From positions 39,056,533-39,120,532 of the forward strand of contig OV121090.1 in the NCBI GenBank assembly GCA_921293015.1: a stretch of 64,000 bases of DNA. The letters run 5' to 3'. A program made the position numbers and the translations under genes. Source of the DNA: Phorcus lineatus (taxonomy: Eukaryota > Mollusca > Gastropoda > Trochida > Trochidae). The number at the start of each line of letters is the position of its first letter. Position 1 is the stretch's first letter. Below the pieces are notes generated by a model. It was not told the origin of the DNA, did not search any database, and saw only the letters and a list, made by a program, of their open reading frames with translations. Positions 61,750-64,000 of the stretch are shown here, one piece after another.

Positions 61750-63207
61750 CAGACAGAGACAGACAGAGAGACAGACAGAGACAGAGATAGACAGACAGAC
61801 AAGGAGAAAAGAGTAATTAAACACTCACTGCCTTTCTTCATGGGGCACTTGACGTACTTCCCCACCTTGCTACAGTCGACGGGGAAGGTGTCCTGGAAGA
61901 TCGGGGTGGGTATGTTGTCGAAGAAAAGCTCCACGTCCAGTGTCCCTTGCTTGAAATCGTATGCTGGGTAAACAGTTGTGAAAGTTAGTAATAAACATAT
62001 AGGCCTATACATTATATACATGTTCATGTTGAATTATTTCCATGCTTATAAAGGTGTCCATTGAAAAGTCTATTTGTCAATGGATTAATTAGGCACGTTA
62101 ACGTCATTATAACACTTGCGGATATTTATCACTTACGGGGAAAGTGAGGAACTATGAATATCATTTATTCCCATTCCCACTCAATATTTCCCCCTCAATA
62201 CCATGACATGCATCGTATAGTATCAAGATGTTTACGTAAAGAAACACCGAGGACTACTGTATCTACACTCACGTATTGTGTAGTCATAGTAGACCGTGAT
62301 GTGTCCCTCGGGGTTGATGACTTTAGGTTCCCACTTCAGGCTGAAGGGTGGCCCGGGGGTGCCCACTGGAATAATATCATAGGTATGTGAGGTTTGACAA
62401 TAAACAGTCTATCTAATGCAACTTCGATAAGTTAACACTATTTTCTTTAATAGTAATAAACTTCCATTACAGTTTTGTCAGGCATCTTACTACAAACAGT
62501 AATCTCTTGTAAAGCAGCAAGTCAGGAGTTATCGGTGCCATTACTTACGGAGAAGTACTGCCTGTTGCTGGAAATTTAATGCAATGTATTCAGAGATGTG
62601 ACCAAAGAAAGAAGCACAGTTATTAATTTTTCCCCAAAACGGGATAATCAACCGTTCCTGGCGAGCACCAACAAGCGTAACAATTCTATTCAAATGCAAG
62701 AGGCTTTATTATTAGTCCAGAAATTATCTGACTTGTTGATTTGAAAATCTCTCTGAATCAAGATAGGGCTGTTTGACCCTTGGTGTTGAATTTGTAACAG
62801 GACTATCAAATGGAATATCAATTTCTAATTGTGAGTTATCATACCTCCATAATTCTTTAATCCTTAAAGTGCTTCACCTAAAGGTATCTCTCTGACTTAT
62901 AAACCGATTGTCACAACAATTGTCAACATCAAGATTGATTCATTTGCTTAAACTGATTACCTAGCGCTATTCGTTTACTAGTATTGAATCTAAACTGAGA
63001 CTTGAGAAACATGAGGGAACACATACCGCAGTTCTTCACCACACCACAGTCTCCGCAGTCCTTGTCCTTGTCTTGTTCCATTGCCAATGTACCAAAAGAC
63101 TGCCTCAGAGCACTTCTCAAAGACTGAAACTTGTCGAAGTATTGCACTGCGGTAGAGGTGGCAACCACCGTCAGAATAAGGACAATCGGCAGGACGTTAA
63201 GGGCCAT
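61180..63207 (-). CDS. GM2 activator-like ML-domain secreted protein, copy B, 5 exons
   Basis: Exons: 63207-63027, 62365-62273, 61963-61829, 61637-61582, 61278-61180, giving 187 aa with the same exon phases as copy A. All six cysteines and the signal peptide are kept. Differences from copy A are few: N32S and R47K in exon 1, YVQC to YVKC in exon 3, LLALMGFD to LLVLKGYD in exon 4, and QLMLC to QMMLC in exon 5. Introns are shorter because copy B lacks the fold-back element and has a shorter CT tract. Intact splice sites and frame suggest a functional duplicate. Ligand and tissue are unknown. Confidence 0.82.
61697..61802. repeat. (GA)n/(CAGA)n microsatellite in intron 3 of copy B
   Basis: Counterpart of the copy A tract but only about 105 bp, with CAGACAGA variants, again between the exon 3 donor and exon 4 acceptor (intron 61828-61638). 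Confidence 0.93.
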
Positions 63208-63489
63208 CCTGTGAACACGAAGCGTCAGACATGTGGACGATGGCCTTTAAGCTATTCTTAATCAATCATTACAAATATGTCTCATACTGTACTAATTTAT
63301 ACTAATACACGTTAATCGTAATTCCTACAGATATGTCACATTCTGTACATATAGTTAATCCTCAATATGAATACCGTTATTTCATGGTATAATGAATGAT
63401 ATGTTATAAGGAAGAACATTTCTTTTACATATCTTAATCAAGTAATCCAAGTCTGGTATTTATAGCATAGCCGTCCATAAGAAAAAGGT

Positions 63490-64000
63490 GTTTGGAAGTT
63501 ATGATAAACAAGGGTATTGCATTATAAGGACGTTTATAAGGATGCTGTTAGAATACCAGTGCAAATGCTTGTTCATTCTAGACTTGATTATAGTAACAGT
63601 TTGCTGATAGGAATCAGTAAACGTCAACTATACAAACTTCAGAAGGTTCAGAACACTGGAGCCCCTCGACTTTGGAATCAACTTCCTCATGTCATCAAGA
63701 TATCTTGTTACTATAATCAAGTCTAGAATGAATGTACACTGACTGTTTTAAATCAAAACTCAAAACTTATTTTTTTTCAAGCTATTATTCATAGACATTT
63801 CTTCATGATATTTTGCCACTGACTGAATTATCTGACTTTGTGGACCATATTTATTCATATGCTATAATTCATACTCTTCTCTTAGATTTTATTCATGCCA
63901 ATACTTCACACCATTACCTTTTATTCTAACATGTATATGCGCTTTGAGCATACACCTTGTGTATGGATATAGCGCTTTATAAATACAATTATTATTATTA
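63490..64000 (+). mobile_element. 3' end of a CR1/L2-like retrotransposon, copy B
   Basis: Counterpart of 54380-55053: HSRLDYSNSLLIGISKRQ and APRLWNQLPHVIK at 63517-63726, the GCGCTTTGAGC .. AGCGCTTTATAAATAC 3' UTR, and the start of the ATT tail, cut by the window edge. It shares the internal deletion with copy A. Confidence 0.82.

Overview
The window is nuclear DNA from a lophotrochozoan animal, most likely a mollusc and probably a gastropod. It has multi-exon genes with short exons and long AT-rich introns, and dispersed repeats of the kind common in gastropod genomes, for example the SINE-like tract at 18752-18802 ending in (ACTC)n and the SINE-like blocks at 39497-39605 and 41485-41660. 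Nothing prokaryotic is present. The exon models were built by hand from splice signals, reading-frame phase and remembered family sequence; no alignment was run.

Layout. (1) 506-8088, minus strand: a complete ten-exon TTC5 (STRAP) gene. (2) About 960 bp lies between its start codon and that of a head-to-head plus-strand gene. (3) 9049-19361: complete fifteen-exon CEP72, one of whose introns has U12-type signals. (4) 20311-21235: a dead Tc1-like transposase, then AT-rich DNA. (5) 24190-44250, minus strand: complete seventeen-exon CLPTM1L, convergent with CEP72. Its introns carry a piggyBac-like element, a nearly intact 6.2 kb DIRS-type tyrosine-recombinase retrotransposon (30778-36959), SINE remnants and minisatellites. 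(6) 46.1-49.0 kb: TTAA-flanked MITEs and a 1 kb 36-bp minisatellite. (7) 50211-53713 and 61180-63207, minus strand: two tandem copies of a five-exon secreted ML-domain gene resembling the GM2 activator protein. They lie within a roughly 10 kb duplication that also copied flanking MITE and LINE remnants. Comparing the copies shows which insertions came after the duplication. (8) 55-60 kb, between the copies: a long perfect-type hairpin, a degenerate higher-order minisatellite and a Mutator-like MITE inside it.

The genes do not form a pathway. TTC5 is a TPR cofactor and tubulin-mRNA-decay adaptor, CEP72 is a centrosomal protein, CLPTM1L is an ER membrane protein, and the ML proteins bind lipid. 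CEP72 and CLPTM1L are both on human 5p15.33, so their adjacency here may be old linkage.

The most unusual signals are a roughly 20-copy minisatellite made from the end of a TTC5 exon plus its splice donor, a fold-back element whose arms are packed with ACGTA-type motifs and which carries a TATA box and a small broken ORF, a DIRS element with textbook end and internal complementary geometry, and introns of the GM2A-like genes made almost wholly of CT repeats.
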